From positions 1,111,869 through 1,175,868 of the forward strand of contig NZ_KV917378.1 of NCBI RefSeq assembly GCF_002019735.1: a DNA stretch of 64,000 bases, written 5' to 3'. The DNA comes from Salipaludibacillus agaradhaerens (GTDB lineage Bacteria > Bacillota > Bacilli > Bacillales > Salisediminibacteriaceae). Below the pieces are notes generated by a model. It was not told the origin of the DNA. It saw nothing but the letters and a program-made list of their open reading frames with translations, and did no database searches. Position 1 is the first letter of the stretch, and every line of letters begins with the position of its first letter. Both the position numbers and the translations under genes were made by a program. Below, in pieces: positions 41,927 to 51,573 of the stretch.

Positions 41927-43063
41927 TTAGTAAATATTTTTTTGAGAATGATGATCTTTTGGAAATAGTAATTTAAAAACAGTCCATTCTTGCTCCCTTA
42001 TATAGCAAATATCACCCTCATGTTTGCGCATTAATTGCTTAGACACAGCGAGACCTAAGCCCTTGCCTAGTTCTTTTGTGCCTACAAAAGGTTCAAACAT
42101 GCTTTGCTCTACCATACGAGAAACAGGAGGTCCATTATTAAAAAATTCAATTTTTAACCAATTAACCTCATTCGTCAATCGAATGATTAATTTTCTATCT
42201 TTGTCTTTTAGTAAAAGGGCGTCCAATGCATTTTGTAAAAGTTTATTTAAAACGAGCTTTATTTGATTTTTTATCCCATAGATATAGGTCCTGTCTCCCA
42301 ATTCTAATTCTAAAGAAATATGACTCTCGGTAATGATAGGCTGAAATGATTCTACACTATTAAAAAGGAGCTGATTCAAACAGAACGTTTTAAACGATAA
42401 ATCTTGATGGTTTTTTTTTGTAGAAAGCAGTAAAATTTGATCAACTTGCTGCTCGACTTCTTCCATTTCTCTATATATGTAATGGAAATATTTACTTTCT
42501 TCACCTATAGTCTCTAGTCTCTGTTCTAAAAGTTGGACAAACCCTTTTATAGAGGTGAGCGGATTACGGATTTCATGAGCAAAGCTTGTGGATAACTTTG
42601 ATAAAATATCTAGTCTATCCTGCTTCATTTGCGATAGTTGGAGTCTTTTTGACATTAACTCTTGGTGTTTTTTATTGTCAGAACTCGTCGCGATTTCTTT
42701 TTGTAAATGAAGTAGTAACTCATTTAAAATCGCTATAGCTGCAAGCTTATCCACTTTTGTCACTGGGAAGCTATTTATTTTTTTAACAAGCACAGTCCGT
42801 AGTTTCTCCACTTTAGATAACATCACACCCACATTATTAATACTCTGTAGTATTTTATATTCGTAAATAAGCGTTTTTTGGGATTGTTCTGCGGATTGGA
42901 TTGTATTTAAATAAGAATCATATAAATAAGATAATTGCTTATTTAAGCATTGCTCATCCTCCTCCGATTCTACTATATCATTGAAAAGGCGACTTAATTC
43001 TTTAATGATGTTTTCTTTATCATCACTAAGCAGCTTAGCCACATGGTTTTCAAGCTTATCCAT
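41927..43063 (-). CDS. Soluble sporulation-type histidine kinase, no transmembrane segment
   Basis: A 378-residue kinase of the type that feeds Spo0F. H163 lies in SFAHEIRNPLTSIKGF, the H-box shared with KinA-KinE. The N box LLQNALDAL (N278) and the G2 box KGLGLAVSKQ (about 334-343) follow; the G1 region reads FNNGPPV, a common variant. Residues 1-150 are helical and coiled-coil-like, with no recognised PAS domain and no membrane segment, so the input is cytosolic. No response regulator is beside it, hence orphan. It is upstream of spo0B on the same strand, 200 bases away. Confidence 0.8.
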   Translation of the reverse strand: MDKLENHVAKLLSDDKENIIKELSRLFNDIVESEEDEQCLNKQLSYLYDSYLNTIQSAEQSQKTLIYEYKILQSINNVGVMLSKVEKLRTVLVKKINSFPVTKVDKLAAIAILNELLLHLQKEIATSSDNKKHQELMSKRLQLSQMKQDRLDILSKLSTSFAHEIRNPLTSIKGFVQLLEQRLETIGEESKYFHYIYREMEEVEQQVDQILLLSTKKNHQDLSFKTFCLNQLLFNSVESFQPIITESHISLELELGDRTYIYGIKNQIKLVLNKLLQNALDALLLKDKDRKLIIRLTNEVNWLKIEFFNNGPPVSRMVEQSMFEPFVGTKELGKGLGLAVSKQLMRKHEGDICYIREQEWTVFKLLFPKDHHSQKNIY

Positions 43064-43348
43064 CGTTATTGAGCAGCTCCTCCCGTTCCATCTTCCTTAT
43101 TAAGTATAAGTTACTTAATCACTTATACGGGCAATGATTTTTAGACAGCTCTTTCTATTATTGGATAAAAATCGACTTCAACCTTCTCAGATCTTTAAAA
43201 AGTTAGTTCGTTCTATTAAATACGATACAATTCTTGACAAAATAAAGGAAAAAATAATAGTGGCCTAAATTATTATGCTTTCAGCTGGTTTATGAAAGGT
43301 TAAAAAAAGGAATTTATAATTATGATTTAAAATTAGGAGGATGATTAC

Positions 43349-44302
43349 ATGGAAGACTCTATTATTTATGGCAATACTCCCTGTTTTTTAAAAGCGATAA
43401 ATCTTGTTAAGTATCCAGAAAAAGCAGCAGAAATGGACGTGACTGTTTATGGTGTCCCTTGGGAAGGAGCCGTTACATGGGGGGATTATACAGGCTGTGA
43501 GCTCGGGCCAAAAGTCATTCGGTTAAGCTCTGCTAGATACAGCGGCTACTTACCAGAATTAGATCATATAGATGTTTTCGAACACCTCAAAATCGGTGAT
43601 ATGGGTGATGTGGCAGTCACACCTGCTGATCCTGAAGATACGATGGAAAAAATACGTCAATTTTCATATAAGATTTGGGAAAAGGAGACGTTTCCCATCG
43701 CTTTTGGTGGCGACCACGGTATCACGTTTCCAATTGTCAACAGTCTCATAGAAAGCACAGGTAAAAAGGTTGGTATCATTCACCTTGATGCTCACTATGA
43801 TAATAATGAACATTCGAATGGTGATCCATACGGACGTGGTGCTCCTTTTGCACGCCTTTATGAAACAGACGGAGTTATTAACAGCTCCCTCGTCCATTTT
43901 GGCATTCATGGTCCTCGGAATAAGCCAGAAAATGGCCGCCTTGCCAATGATGTTGGCGCTGTTACATTGACTATTCACGATATCCGCCAATCGTCAAATA
44001 TAAGAACTATTGCGCACCAAGCTTATCAGATAGCTTCCGCCAATACAGATGTCGTTTATTTAAGCATCTGCAGCGATGTATTAGACCACGCTTTTAATCC
44101 TGGAGGTCCTGTGGATGGCAATGGGTTGACCTCATATGAGCTCTTAAATATTGTTCACGAGATTACCTCTTTAGGTGTTATCGGTATGGATTATGTTGAA
44201 GTTTATCCTCAGCAAGATGGCAATGATTTTAGTTCACACTTTGCTTCCTATGTGGCTTTGTATGCATTAGCTGGACATATTAAGAGTCTACAGAAGAATT
44301 AG
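43349..44302 (+). CDS. Ureohydrolase-fold (arginase/agmatinase family) protein
   Basis: A 317-residue member of the arginase/agmatinase superfamily, which hydrolyses guanidino or amidino groups with two metal ions. Metal motifs are GGDHG (120-124), DAHYD (147-151) and SICSDVLDHAFNPGG (about 239-252). The last normally reads SxDxD: here the first Asp is Cys241, and D243 remains. The family with LDHAFNPGG may be a separate branch. Substrate is unknown; agmatine, formiminoglutamate or guanidine derivatives are possible. AGGAGG precedes the ATG. It stands alone, with a terminator after it and no urea or amine genes nearby. Confidence 0.8.
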   Translation: MEDSIIYGNTPCFLKAINLVKYPEKAAEMDVTVYGVPWEGAVTWGDYTGCELGPKVIRLSSARYSGYLPELDHIDVFEHLKIGDMGDVAVTPADPEDTMEKIRQFSYKIWEKETFPIAFGGDHGITFPIVNSLIESTGKKVGIIHLDAHYDNNEHSNGDPYGRGAPFARLYETDGVINSSLVHFGIHGPRNKPENGRLANDVGAVTLTIHDIRQSSNIRTIAHQAYQIASANTDVVYLSICSDVLDHAFNPGGPVDGNGLTSYELLNIVHEITSLGVIGMDYVEVYPQQDGNDFSSHFASYVALYALAGHIKSLQKN

Positions 44303-44420
44303 GAAAGCCTCTGAAATGACTTTTGAAATTTTTTATACAAAAAAGATGTTTATCTTTTTATTAGATGGGAACTTATATATTATAAACTCCCCCACTTTCT
44401 CATATTTCCTCTCCCTGTGG

Positions 44421-44456
44421 AAAGCCGTGCGTTAATAACGTACGGTTTCTTTTTTG
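44421..44456 (+). terminator. Terminator after the ureohydrolase gene
   Basis: GCCGTGCGTT pairs with AACGTACGGT (one G-T and one mismatch), followed by TTCTTTTTTG. Confidence 0.75.
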
Positions 44457-44499
44457 TTTGGTTGCCTATACTACAATATAAACTTCTACCATACACACC

Positions 44500-44546
44500 T
44501 AACTAAAAAGTCGCTCAGAGAAAAAATATCTCCCTGAACGAACTCT
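44500..44546 (-). terminator. Terminator after hemY
   Basis: On the minus strand TCGTTCAGGGAG faces CTCTGAGCGA across an 8-base loop, followed by CTTTTTAG. The pairing contains G-T pairs and a small bulge. Confidence 0.65.
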
Positions 44547-44547
44547 A

Positions 44548-45957
44548 CTATAACCCAGCAATGATGTCTTCCGCCGCTGATTTTCCTTGACTAATACAGT
44601 CAGGTAAGCCGATACCGTTATAACTTGCTCCCGTAAGGATAATTTTTGGATAATGCTCTTTAAATTTTGAAAAAACATATGTCATCATATCTACATGACC
44701 GACTTGATACTGTGGCATTGATTCCTGCCAACGTTTAATTTTATAGAAGGTTGGTTCGCCCTCAATATCCATAATATGATCTAAGTCTTCCCGAACTTTT
44801 TGAAGAATCTCTTCATCTGATTTATTCACGATACTATCATCTCCTGCTCTCCCGACGTAAGCACGAAGTAAAGCGTAATCTTCTGGGGCTGAATGCACCC
44901 ATTTTTTATGCGTCCAAGTACAGGCTGTAATAGTAAAGTTTGACTTTTTCGAGACTACAAATCCTGTTCCTTCAATATCTTTTTTCACTGCGTCTTTCGG
45001 ATAAGCAAGAGCTACCGTTGCAACTGATGTTGCAGGTATAGCACCTAGAGGCTCCATAAATGCATGTTGTTTAAAAAGTTCATAAGTATGCTGGTGAGGT
45101 GTCGTTAGCACGAGATGATCGACCACATCACTAGTCCCGTCTTGAAAAGAAAGTCGATATTGTTCGCCCTCCTTTTCAATTTCTTTAAGGGGTTTATTTT
45201 TTTCCACTTTACACATCTCTAAATGTGTTTCAATCGCATCCACAAAAGACTGTAAACCACGTTTAAATGTAAGAAACATCCCTTTATTTTTCGACTGTTT
45301 CGCAGAACTCTCACTCGTTTGTTTTTTTGCCATCGACGATTTCATACCCATGATAAGACTGCGATACTTCGCTTCCATTTGTTGAAAATGGGGGAAAGTA
45401 GCTTTCAAGCTGAGTCGATCAATATCACCTGCATAAATGCCTGATAGAAGTGGTTCAATAAGATGATCCACAACTTCATTTCCAAGGCGTCGACGAAAAA
45501 AATAGCCGAGAGATTGGTCTTCATCATCACTCATCGTTCGAGGCAATATGAGATCGAATGCTGCTCGTGATTTTCCTTTCAACGAAAAGAGGCCGGTTTT
45601 TACAAAGGGCATCCATTGAGTTGGAATACCCATAACAGCTCCTTCAGGCATAGGATAAAGTTTATCTTTATTCAGTATAAAAGAGCCTGACCGATTGCTC
45701 ACAAGATCATCAGCTAATCCTACTTCCTCAGCTAACTGTGACATACTCCTCTTTCTTGCTAAAAATGAATCTGGTCCTTGTTCAATCACAAATCCCTCTT
45801 CATAATCTGTTTGTATACGACCGCCTAATCGTTCACTAGCTTCGTAAAGAATTAACTCAGCATCCATTGCTTTTGCTTTAAGTTCTTTTTGTAAATAGAA
45901 GGCAGTAGCCAGCCCTGTAATTCCCCCTCCAACTACTGCAATTCGTGGTTTAGTCAT
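44548..45957 (-). CDS. hemY: Coproporphyrinogen III oxidase HemY (CgoX)
   Basis: HemY is a flavoprotein that in Firmicutes oxidises coproporphyrinogen III to coproporphyrin III in the coproporphyrin branch of haem synthesis. The 469 residues start with the FAD-binding GGGITGLATAFYL and EASERLGGRIQT. They contain EQGPDSFLARKRSM near 58 and end with GASYNGIGLPDCISQGKSAAEDI. AAAGGA precedes the ATG, eight bases after hemH. It is the last gene of hemEHY. Confidence 0.96.
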   Translation of the reverse strand: MTKPRIAVVGGGITGLATAFYLQKELKAKAMDAELILYEASERLGGRIQTDYEEGFVIEQGPDSFLARKRSMSQLAEEVGLADDLVSNRSGSFILNKDKLYPMPEGAVMGIPTQWMPFVKTGLFSLKGKSRAAFDLILPRTMSDDEDQSLGYFFRRRLGNEVVDHLIEPLLSGIYAGDIDRLSLKATFPHFQQMEAKYRSLIMGMKSSMAKKQTSESSAKQSKNKGMFLTFKRGLQSFVDAIETHLEMCKVEKNKPLKEIEKEGEQYRLSFQDGTSDVVDHLVLTTPHQHTYELFKQHAFMEPLGAIPATSVATVALAYPKDAVKKDIEGTGFVVSKKSNFTITACTWTHKKWVHSAPEDYALLRAYVGRAGDDSIVNKSDEEILQKVREDLDHIMDIEGEPTFYKIKRWQESMPQYQVGHVDMMTYVFSKFKEHYPKIILTGASYNGIGLPDCISQGKSAAEDIIAGL

Positions 45958-45964
45958 GAGTTAA

Positions 45965-46900
45965 TCATCCTTTTAATGTTTTCTCAATAACTGTTGCTAA
46001 AGCTTGAATGAATTCTGGCTTCGCATTTGGCATCTCGGGCCTATAGTAACCAGCGCCCACTTCGTCAGTCACCACTTTACACTCATAATCATTATCGTAT
46101 AATACTTCCAAATGGTCGGCAATAAACCCTACTGGACAATACATGAAAGCTTTGTAGCCTTGCTTTTCATAGAGATCCCGTGTTAAATCTTGCACATCAG
46201 GACCAATCCATGGATCTGGTGTATTCCCTTCACTTTGCCATCCAATTTCATAGTTTTTAATATCCGCTTTTCTAGCGATAAGACGAGCTGTTTCTTTTAA
46301 TTGATCTGGATACGGATCCCCGTTTTTAAGTATCTTCTCTGGCAAACTGTGGGCAGAAAAAATAACGACATGATGCTCTTTTTCTTCATCTGTCATAGTG
46401 GCACGTGTTTTAATGATTTGCTCAGCCCAATAGTCGATGAATTCAGGCTCATCATACCAGCTATCCACACTTGTAATTGTTGGACCACCGATTGATTTGG
46501 CTTCTTCTTTCGCACGTCCGTTATATGATTTTACGCTGTAGGAAGAGTAATGCGGGGCAAGAACGATACTAACCGCTTCTTCAATTCCATCTTTATTCAT
46601 ATTATGAACGGCTTCCTCAACAAATGGGTCAATGTGCTTTAATCCTTGATACGCTTTAAATTGCACCTCTTTGTCTTTATACCGGCGATTAAGCTCTTCT
46701 TCAAGTTTCTGCGTCTGATCATTTGTAATGTCAGCCAAAGGAGAAATCCCTCCGATGGCTTGATACCTGTCTGTTAAATCATCCAGCTGTTCCTGTGACG
46801 GCTTTCTCCCACCTCTAATATGGGTATAGTACGGTTCAATTTCCTCCATTTTTCGAGGCGTACCGTAAGCCATTACTAACAGCCCTAACGTCTTAGTCAT
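45965..46900 (-). CDS. hemH: Coproporphyrin III ferrochelatase HemH (CpfC)
   Basis: HemH inserts Fe(II) into coproporphyrin III. The 311 residues include [26 protein letters not shown] (family N-terminus, opening about residues 6-31), the catalytic-His motif [13 protein letters not shown] near 180, and [14 protein letters not shown] near 258. ATG 46900 with GAAGG nine bases upstream is preferred to the in-frame ATG three codons before. It sits between hemE and hemY. Confidence 0.96.
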   Translation of the reverse strand: MTKTLGLLVMAYGTPRKMEEIEPYYTHIRGGRKPSQEQLDDLTDRYQAIGGISPLADITNDQTQKLEEELNRRYKDKEVQFKAYQGLKHIDPFVEEAVHNMNKDGIEEAVSIVLAPHYSSYSVKSYNGRAKEEAKSIGGPTITSVDSWYDEPEFIDYWAEQIIKTRATMTDEEKEHHVVIFSAHSLPEKILKNGDPYPDQLKETARLIARKADIKNYEIGWQSEGNTPDPWIGPDVQDLTRDLYEKQGYKAFMYCPVGFIADHLEVLYDNDYECKVVTDEVGAGYYRPEMPNAKPEFIQALATVIEKTLKG

Positions 46901-46916
46901 GTTGATCATCCTTCAC

Positions 46917-47966
46917 TTAATTTGTTATAGCAAGTTGCTCTCTTGAATACTCATGTACAAATTTAGTTAGTTTTTTCAATGTTTCTGGAGATACTTCTGG
47001 AAAGACACCGTGCCCTAAATTGAAAATAAAGCCTGGTTGTTTTAGTCCTGCATCAAGGATGGCTTTAGCCCTTTCTTCGATTACTGACCAAGGAGCAAGT
47101 AATAAAGAAGGATCAAGATTCCCTTGAACAGCTTTGGTAATCCCATCTTGTCTCGCTTCATGAATCGGATATCGCCAATCAAGTCCCACAACATCTAATG
47201 AGAGGTCATGCCAATCCAATGTTAAATGTCGGGCCCCGACCCCAAAGATAATAAGAGGTACTCCCTCAGTCTTAAGTTCAGAAAATATTCGCGTCATGAT
47301 AGGCTTAACAAATAGTCGATAATCTTGTTGATTCAAAGCACCAACCCATGAGTCAAATATTTGAATGGCCTGAGCACCTGCCTTAATCTGCGCTTTTACA
47401 TATGTGACAACCATACTGCCGAGCTTGTCCATTAATTTCTGCCATGCCTCTGGTTGAGAATACATCATCGCTTTCGTTTTATTATAATTCTTCGAAGGAC
47501 CACCTTCAATCATGTAGCTCGCAAGTGTAAACGGTGCGCCGCTAAAACCAATGAGTGGAACATTTAGCTGTGTACGAAGAAGCTTTATCGTCTCTAGAAC
47601 AAAATCCACATCTTTTTCTGGCTCTAATACGCCAAGCCTCTCCACATCAGGTAATGTTCGTATAGGATTAGAAATAACGGGACCGATCCCTTTTTTGATC
47701 TTCACATCTACACCGATCCCTGGTAATGGTGTCATAATATCCTTATACAAGATTGCTGCATCGTTACTGTATTGATCTACAGGTAATTTTGTTACCCATG
47801 CACAAAGTTCTGGCCTGTGTGTAATGTCTTCGAGACTATATTTTTCCTTTATTTCACGATATTCTGGCTGCGATCTCCCCGCTTGTCGCATATACCATAC
47901 AGGAACGTGATCCACTTGCTGTTTACGGCAAGCTTTTAAAAACGTGTCATTAAAACTCTCAGTCAC
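46917..47966 (-). CDS. hemE: Uroporphyrinogen decarboxylase
   Basis: HemE decarboxylates uroporphyrinogen III to coproporphyrinogen III. The 349 residues contain [16 protein letters not shown] near 22-37, the substrate-binding D in [31 protein letters not shown], and the C-terminal [14 protein letters not shown]. The start is GTG at 47966 with GGGGTG six bases before. It is the first gene of hemEHY. Confidence 0.97.
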   Translation of the reverse strand: MTESFNDTFLKACRKQQVDHVPVWYMRQAGRSQPEYREIKEKYSLEDITHRPELCAWVTKLPVDQYSNDAAILYKDIMTPLPGIGVDVKIKKGIGPVISNPIRTLPDVERLGVLEPEKDVDFVLETIKLLRTQLNVPLIGFSGAPFTLASYMIEGGPSKNYNKTKAMMYSQPEAWQKLMDKLGSMVVTYVKAQIKAGAQAIQIFDSWVGALNQQDYRLFVKPIMTRIFSELKTEGVPLIIFGVGARHLTLDWHDLSLDVVGLDWRYPIHEARQDGITKAVQGNLDPSLLLAPWSVIEERAKAILDAGLKQPGFIFNLGHGVFPEVSPETLKKLTKFVHEYSREQLAITN

Positions 47967-48130
47967 TATTTACACCCCGAATCATTAGTTAAAATACTTG
48001 TTTAAACATATTATTTAGAATGTTTGTTAAAAAACAATCTCACTAAATTGTACACTACATGATACATAAGAGGATAGTGTTACGCTCTCTTTGTTCATAC
48101 ATTTATCATATTTTAAAAAGCGCTCATATG

Positions 48131-48168
48131 CAAAAACAACATCAGCCATTCAGAAGCCGATGTTGTAA
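48131..48168 (-). terminator. Terminator after pbpF
   Basis: On the minus strand ACAACATCGGC pairs with GGCTGATGTTGT (one G-T), followed by TTTTTG. It separates pbpF from hemE. Confidence 0.85.
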
Positions 48169-48176
48169 ATGATGTG

Positions 48177-50336
48177 TTAATTGTAAGAAAATATACTAAA
48201 CTTTCCTTCGGCAATGTTTGATGAAGGCCCCTCTCTATCGGTTAATGGATTATAGGGGACAACGATATAATTATTTGGCGAAAACATCGAAGCACCCTGC
48301 ACAGTATAGCTGTTTTCCCCCACTATTTCATCAATAAATTGTGTTTGCCCTTCATTTTTTTCATAAATACGGTAGTGCAACCTCTCGTCTTCACTTCCTG
48401 ACCATTCCAACTGCACTCGACTACCCATCAATCCTGGAGAGACCTTCGCCTTAAGATCTGAAATGTCTACAAATCGAATAGGATCTGCTAAGTCATCTAC
48501 CTTTTCTGGCAAAGAGAATGTCAATTGCTTGGTAGACCTATCCTCCGCAATCTCATTCATTATCGTTTTAAAAGCTATAGTTGGAACAGCACTGGAGGAA
48601 TTAAGATAATGAGAGTCATCAGGCTGATCATATCCCATCCATATCACCCCAGATATCTCTGGCGTATAGCCAGCGAACCATAAATCTCTCTCTGCTCCGC
48701 TCACTTGTTCAAAAGCTGTGGTTCCCGTTTTACCTGCTAAATCTCCTTGATAATCACCTACACTGCCTGTCCCCTTTTCGGTCACTGCTAAAAGCATTTT
48801 TGTCATATTCCAGGCCGTTTGGGGTGAATAAACTTGGACCTCCTCAATCTCATGCCTCAGAACATCATGACCATTGCGATCTGTTATCTTTTCAATAAAG
48901 TAAGGTTCTGAATACATGCCTTGATTTGCTAAAGTTCGATAGGTACCAGCAACTTCCAATGGCGTTAATCCGTCCTGTAGCCCGCCTAAAGCAATACTAA
49001 GGCCATCATCTTCTATCTCCACCTCTTGCCTAGCCAAATAGCTTTTAGCCGTTTGTATGCTAAGTTGATCAAGTGCCCATACCGCGGGTACATTCGCAGA
49101 GTCTTTAATGGCATCATACATCGTCATTTCATCCGTATACTCATTGTTATAGTTTCTCGGCGTATAATCATCAAATGTCATTTTTTTATTTGTCAATAAT
49201 GAATAAGGGTGAAAGAGACCTTCCTCCATAGCTGGGGCATAGACAGCTATCGGCTTAAGCAGAGAACCTGGGGAACGTCGGGCTTCAGCACGGTGAAATC
49301 CTTTTCGTTCATAATCTCTCCCTCCCTGTACGGCTATTACGCCTCCTGTCTCATTATCCAATAGCACGACACTTCCTTGTACAGGCAGATCACCAGTGGA
49401 GGCTGGAAAAGTATCACTCTGTTGAAAAACATCATATGTTATTTGCTGAATTTCATTATCCATTGCCACAACGATGTCATAGCCACCTTTTAGCACTTCT
49501 TCTTCCGTCATGTTATAGACGTTCTTTGCCTCTTTTAAAACAAGGTCCATGTATGGATCATAAGCTGGGTTACCGACAATATTTATTTGCTCAGTAGGTA
49601 ATGCCCTACCTTGCCACCTCACTGCCTCTTCTGCTGTTAAAAAATCGCGACGTACCATTGTACTTAATACAAGATCTCGTCTTTTTTTACTACGTTCTTG
49701 ATCAATAAAAGGCGAGTAATGATTAGGTGCTTTAGGCAGAGCAGCAAGGAGAGCCCCTTCATCAACAGACACATCAGCAATGCTTTTTCCGAAATACACG
49801 TGAGCCGCTGCCTCCACACCATAAGCACCGTGGCCAAAGTAAATACTATTTAAATACATTTCCAAAATATCATCTTTACTGTATCGTCTCTCTAAATTAA
49901 TGGCAATGAGAACTTCATTCGTCTTTCGCAGCCACGATTTTTCAGGTGAAAGAAACGCGTGTTTCGCTAACTGCTGAGTGATCGTACTCCCTCCTTCTGC
50001 TTTCGATTGTGTTATTACGTCACGATAAACTGCTCGACCAATTGCTTTAAAATCGATTCCTGTATGATCATAAAAACGATGGTCTTCAATCGCAAGAAAG
50101 GCCTCTTGTACGTGATCTGGGATCATGTCTAGATCGACTATTTCCCTATTCTCAACAAATATTTTTGTGAGCTCATTCCCATCCCGATCATAAATAGTTG
50201 TCGCCTCATTGAGGACGAGGTTCGTTTCATCTATTGTATAATTTCCAAAAATGATAATGCCTACATAACTTAAACTACCAATTAGTAAGATAGCTATTAA
50301 AAACAGCATCCCTAATAGAATACGCCGTATGGCCAT
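48177..50336 (-). CDS. pbpF: Class A penicillin-binding protein (PbpF/PBP2C)
   Basis: A bifunctional peptidoglycan glycosyltransferase/transpeptidase of the PBP1A family. It has about 719 residues with an N-terminal anchor (about 10-30), the glycosyltransferase motifs EDHRFYDHTGIDF, GGSTITQQLAK and RKTNEVLIAI, and transpeptidase motifs SLLK (after RRSPG), the SAN box (DSANVPAVW) and KTGTT. A C-terminal fibronectin-like tail follows. ATG 50336 has GGGAGGGG upstream. In B. subtilis pbpF also sits next to hemE, where it is a sporulation-associated enzyme. Confidence 0.93.
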   Translation of the reverse strand: MAIRRILLGMLFLIAILLIGSLSYVGIIIFGNYTIDETNLVLNEATTIYDRDGNELTKIFVENREIVDLDMIPDHVQEAFLAIEDHRFYDHTGIDFKAIGRAVYRDVITQSKAEGGSTITQQLAKHAFLSPEKSWLRKTNEVLIAINLERRYSKDDILEMYLNSIYFGHGAYGVEAAAHVYFGKSIADVSVDEGALLAALPKAPNHYSPFIDQERSKKRRDLVLSTMVRRDFLTAEEAVRWQGRALPTEQINIVGNPAYDPYMDLVLKEAKNVYNMTEEEVLKGGYDIVVAMDNEIQQITYDVFQQSDTFPASTGDLPVQGSVVLLDNETGGVIAVQGGRDYERKGFHRAEARRSPGSLLKPIAVYAPAMEEGLFHPYSLLTNKKMTFDDYTPRNYNNEYTDEMTMYDAIKDSANVPAVWALDQLSIQTAKSYLARQEVEIEDDGLSIALGGLQDGLTPLEVAGTYRTLANQGMYSEPYFIEKITDRNGHDVLRHEIEEVQVYSPQTAWNMTKMLLAVTEKGTGSVGDYQGDLAGKTGTTAFEQVSGAERDLWFAGYTPEISGVIWMGYDQPDDSHYLNSSSAVPTIAFKTIMNEIAEDRSTKQLTFSLPEKVDDLADPIRFVDISDLKAKVSPGLMGSRVQLEWSGSEDERLHYRIYEKNEGQTQFIDEIVGENSYTVQGASMFSPNNYIVVPYNPLTDREGPSSNIAEGKFSIFSYN

Positions 50337-50523
50337 ACTATCCCCTCCCACTTCGCCGCTAACATTATGTTACATTAAAAATTTGGCGAAACTTCTTTAT
50401 TATAATACGATAAATAGCGAAAAAAGTTTCTTCCTAAAGAAAGTTTACTAGATTAGACAGGTTCTAAGTAGGGAGGTTATCATGTATAGTTAAGAGAGAA
50501 AATTGTTTTTGTGGGGGGATTAC

Positions 50524-51270
50524 ATGAGCGTGTTAAGTATTTTTATTATAAATGAAGTCACATTTCTTTCTATATGGATTGCTCTGTTTGCAGGGGTCGT
50601 TTCATTTCTATCTCCTTGCGTGTTTCCGCTAGTGCCAGCTTACATTGCCCAATTAACTGGTGGGAGTATCAATCAGCATGAAATAGTGGCAGATCGTAAG
50701 CTTATTCTTTCAAGAAGCATTGGATTTATCATCGGCTTCACGTCTATTTTTCTCGTTCTCGGTGCCACCTCTTCACTTTTTGGTCAGTTATTTTTGCAAA
50801 ATCAAGTATTGTTGCAGCAACTAGGCGGGATTATCATTGTCTTATTCGGATTACAACTCACAGGTGTATTTAGCTTCAACTTTCTTATGAGTGAGAAAAA
50901 ATTAATGAAACCTTCTAAGTCTGCAAGCTTTGGACGATCCATCCTCTTCGGATTGGTATTCGCAGCAGGCTGGTCCCCATGTATTGGACTCGTTTTAGGT
51001 TCTATTATCGCACTCGCATCACAAAGTACTCATACATTAGGAGGCATGCTATTATTATTGTTTTATTCAATCGGTATCGGCCTCCCATTTTTACTAGTCG
51101 CCCTTATTTACTCAAAGTCAATTAACAAAATTCGCAACATTAATCGTTACTTACCTTTCATTCAAAAAACGAGTGGTGTCATCATGATTTTACTAGGGAT
51201 TATGCTATTTTCCGGCCTTTTCTCACGGATAGCGGCATACTTATCACAGTATATTCCTTTTTCTATATGA
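50524..51270 (+). CDS. ccdA: CcdA-family thiol-disulfide electron carrier
   Basis: CcdA moves reducing equivalents across the membrane for cytochrome c maturation and spore synthesis (via ResA/StoA partners). The 248 residues have six hydrophobic segments with the two membrane cysteines in FLSPCVFPLVPAY (about 31-43) and GWSPCIGLVLGS (about 149-160). ATG 50524 (MSVLSIF) has GGGGGG five bases upstream; the TTG earlier is not a better start. It is the only gene on the + strand here; no ResA or cytochrome genes are adjacent. Confidence 0.9.
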   Translation: MSVLSIFIINEVTFLSIWIALFAGVVSFLSPCVFPLVPAYIAQLTGGSINQHEIVADRKLILSRSIGFIIGFTSIFLVLGATSSLFGQLFLQNQVLLQQLGGIIIVLFGLQLTGVFSFNFLMSEKKLMKPSKSASFGRSILFGLVFAAGWSPCIGLVLGSIIALASQSTHTLGGMLLLLFYSIGIGLPFLLVALIYSKSINKIRNINRYLPFIQKTSGVIMILLGIMLFSGLFSRIAAYLSQYIPFSI

Positions 51271-51349
51271 TGATAAATGGCTCCTTTATAAGTTAGCTTT
51301 TCACATTAAAAAATAACAGCATACAAGAGGCGTTTCCTAACATTTTCGT

Positions 51350-51507
51350 TATAAAACGAACCAATCAGTAGGCACTTCCGTACTTCTCCCATTGATTGAT
51401 CGTTTAGTGAATTAGGACTTTAACGTCCGTTATCTGCCACCTAAAATGGATTTATCTCTGCTCTATTTTAAAGCTAGCATTTTACGGACGGTTATCTGTA
51501 ATAAAAG
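51350..51507 (+). repeat. Dispersed repeat R2, copy B (long form)
   Basis: Begins ATAAAACGAACCAATCAGTAG and ends ACGGTTATCTGTAATAAAAG. Core landmarks are TTAACGTCCGTTATCTGCCA, CTCTATTTTA and TTTTACGGACGG. Like copy A it has about 40 more bases near the 5' end than copies C-F. It lies between ccdA and yhaA. Confidence 0.75.
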
Positions 51508-51573
51508 TGTCTTATTAATGAGGCACCTTTAATCACTATATACATGTTGTAAACTAACTAAGGAGAGATTTAT

